This document shows positions 5,813-6,692 of a stretch of DNA of 6,692 nucleotides, one piece after another; positions within the stretch are counted from its first letter, which is position 1, and every line of letters starts with the position of its first letter. The position numbers and the translations under genes are program-made. Under the pieces are notes generated by a model, which saw nothing but the letters and a program-made list of their open reading frames with translations, was not told where the DNA came from and ran no database searches. Where the stretch lies: contig JAJYZQ010000024.1 in NCBI GenBank assembly GCA_021799835.1, positions 1 through 6,692 of the forward strand. Direction: 5' to 3'. The stretch comes from a bacterium (lineage in GTDB: Bacteria; Patescibacteriota; Minisyncoccia; JAJYZQ01).

Positions 5813-6618
5813 TTTTCCCCCAATCGCCGGTAGAATGCGGCAGCAAGCTCGCTATACGTGCGTTGGTAATATCCTGTGCCAACTTTAACCGAGAGAATAA
5901 AATCTGCACTTTGCGCCGAAGCACCCGTTATTTTTATCTTCGGCTTGGATAGATAATGTTCTTTGTACTTTGACGCATCAATAGTCTCAGTCGCCACGGC
6001 GAGCGCCTGCTGCCTTGCTACCTCTTCATCCTTGTCGGGTGTAACACTGAAGGGCAAGCTCACATACCGCCATGCTTTGGAATAGTTGGCGATCATACTC
6101 ACTGAACTGTTTGGTATATAGTAGAGCACGCCATTATCATCACGCAGAATAACCGTGCGCAAGCTCATATCTTCTATAACTCCTTCCACAGTATTGATCT
6201 TCACGCGATCGCCCTTGCTGTATTGGTCTTCCACCACCATAAAAATGCCGGAAATAAAATCCTTGATCATGGTCTGCGATCCTAAGCCCACCGCCACACC
6301 GATGATACCGGCACCTGCCAGGATTGGTGCGATGTTGATGCCGAGAAGCGGCAGAATAGTAATAGCCACCGCGGCAAGCACTACAAATTTCCATGCCGCC
6401 ACAGCTAAATGCCCTAGTGTTTGAATGCGCTTATAAAAATCTTTGCGCTTGCGCGATTTTCCGGAAACCGCCACAATGCTCCGCATGATCACTGCTCTAC
6501 CCAGATAATACGCAATCAAGCCGATCACTACGATCAGCAAGATCCGCAGACCATCTCCCATTAACCACACAGAGATTTTACTCACCACACTTATAGATGC
6601 GGCGCCATACGTATTCAT
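5809..6618 (-). CDS. Small-conductance mechanosensitive channel, MscS family
   Basis: A 269-residue inner-membrane protein, expected to form a heptameric channel that opens under membrane tension and releases solutes during hypo-osmotic shock. Transmembrane helices are at about 24-46 and 71-91. The pore-lining third helix (about 94-127) carries APILAGAGIIGVAVGLGSQ followed by IKDFISGIF, the Gly/Ala-rich packing signature of the family. The beta domain follows with VVEDQYSKGDRVKI, VEGVIEDMSLRTVILRD and YYIPNSSV, and then a mixed alpha/beta C-terminal domain (about 185-269). Length is close to E. coli MscS (286), with a short N-terminus and three helices. The start ATG has no Shine-Dalgarno. 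The TGA stop lies inside the -35 of the next promoter. The upstream gene is outside the window. Family members can have other physiological roles; the osmotic role is inferred. Confidence 0.95.
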   Translation of the reverse strand: MNTYGAASISVVSKISVWLMGDGLRILLIVVIGLIAYYLGRAVIMRSIVAVSGKSRKRKDFYKRIQTLGHLAVAAWKFVVLAAVAITILPLLGINIAPILAGAGIIGVAVGLGSQTMIKDFISGIFMVVEDQYSKGDRVKINTVEGVIEDMSLRTVILRDDNGVLYYIPNSSVSMIANYSKAWRYVSLPFSVTPDKDEEVARQQALAVATETIDASKYKEHYLSKPKIKITGASAQSADFILSVKVGTGYYQRTYSELAAAFYRRLGEN

Positions 6619-6619
6619 A

Positions 6620-6690
6620 GGTATACCATATAGATTCCCACGATCAAAATCGTGGTACCTATTTTGAAATAGTGTCTATGTATATCATAG
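6620..6690 (-). repeat. Run of four adjacent small dyads in the channel-gene leader
   Basis: Four dyads follow one another: GGTATACC (6620-6627), CCACGAT/ATCGTGG with a 4-nt loop (6638-6655), CTATTT/AAATAG with a 2-nt loop (6659-6672), and CTATG/CATAG with a 5-nt loop (6676-6690). The strongest is 6638-6655, a 7-bp hairpin. None is followed by a T-run on the minus strand. Their role is unknown: leader RNA structure, operator sites, or chance in AT-rich DNA. Confidence 0.5.
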
Positions 6691-6692
6691 CA
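6684..6692 (-). promoter_or_regulatory. Possible extended -10 for the channel gene
   Basis: TGCTATGAT at the very edge fits an extended -10 (TG-n-TATGAT, five of six matches to TATAAT). It would start transcription near 6677 with a leader of about 60 nt. The -35 region is outside the window, so this is weak. Confidence 0.3.

Noticed and set aside
6140..6394. Minus-strand 84-codon frame inside the channel gene
   Set aside because: It is out of frame with the MscS pore helix coding sequence and has unlikely composition; a shadow of the real gene.

Overview
All recognisable genes in this window lie on the minus strand. They are mostly stress and protein quality-control genes. Read in transcription order from the right edge, they are a small MscS-family channel (mscS-like), a typical 2-Cys peroxiredoxin, a NifS/IscS-type cysteine desulfurase, a membrane-anchored HtrA/DegP-like serine protease with one PDZ domain, a small cysteine-containing protein I do not recognise, and the disaggregase ClpB, whose last ~150-160 residues lie beyond position 1. 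The genes use the standard code, with TAA, TAG and TGA all acting as stops. Most starts lack a Shine-Dalgarno sequence. The HtrA sequence style (SKDVPV near the N-terminus, LTNKHVV) and a GCCTGCCGGCAGGC-cored palindrome in the clpB leader resemble what I remember from Patescibacteria/CPR (Parcubacteria-like) genomes. That assignment is an inference and cannot be proven from this window.

Layout. 6618-6692 is an AT-rich leader with several adjacent small dyads and a possible extended -10 at the window edge. 5809-6618 is the channel. A strong sigma70-type promoter (TTGACT-N16-TATAAT) overlaps the channel's stop codon and drives the peroxiredoxin (5194-5727). The cysteine desulfurase (4002-5177) follows within 16 nt, so these two are probably one operon. 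An 8-bp GC-rich hairpin separates it from htrA (2692-3918). The small gene (2358-2651) has its own candidate promoter inside the end of htrA, the only good Shine-Dalgarno in the window and a textbook intrinsic terminator. ClpB (1-2109) has a clear promoter (TTGACA-N17-TAAAAT), and its start region carries a CIRCE-like operator (TTAGCAGTC-N9-GACTGCTAA). This predicts HrcA-type heat-shock repression.

How they fit together. ClpB (aggregate rescue), HtrA (quality control outside the membrane), peroxiredoxin (peroxide removal), cysteine desulfurase (sulfur supply for Fe-S clusters or tRNA thiolation) and MscS (osmotic release valve) form a loose stress-tolerance neighbourhood. I see no mobile element, CRISPR array, RNA gene or defence system, and no clearly new multi-gene system. 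The points most worth a second look are regulatory: the symmetric variant of CIRCE, the nested palindromes in the clpB leader that could pair with its only AGGA, and the self-contained small Cys-rich gene.
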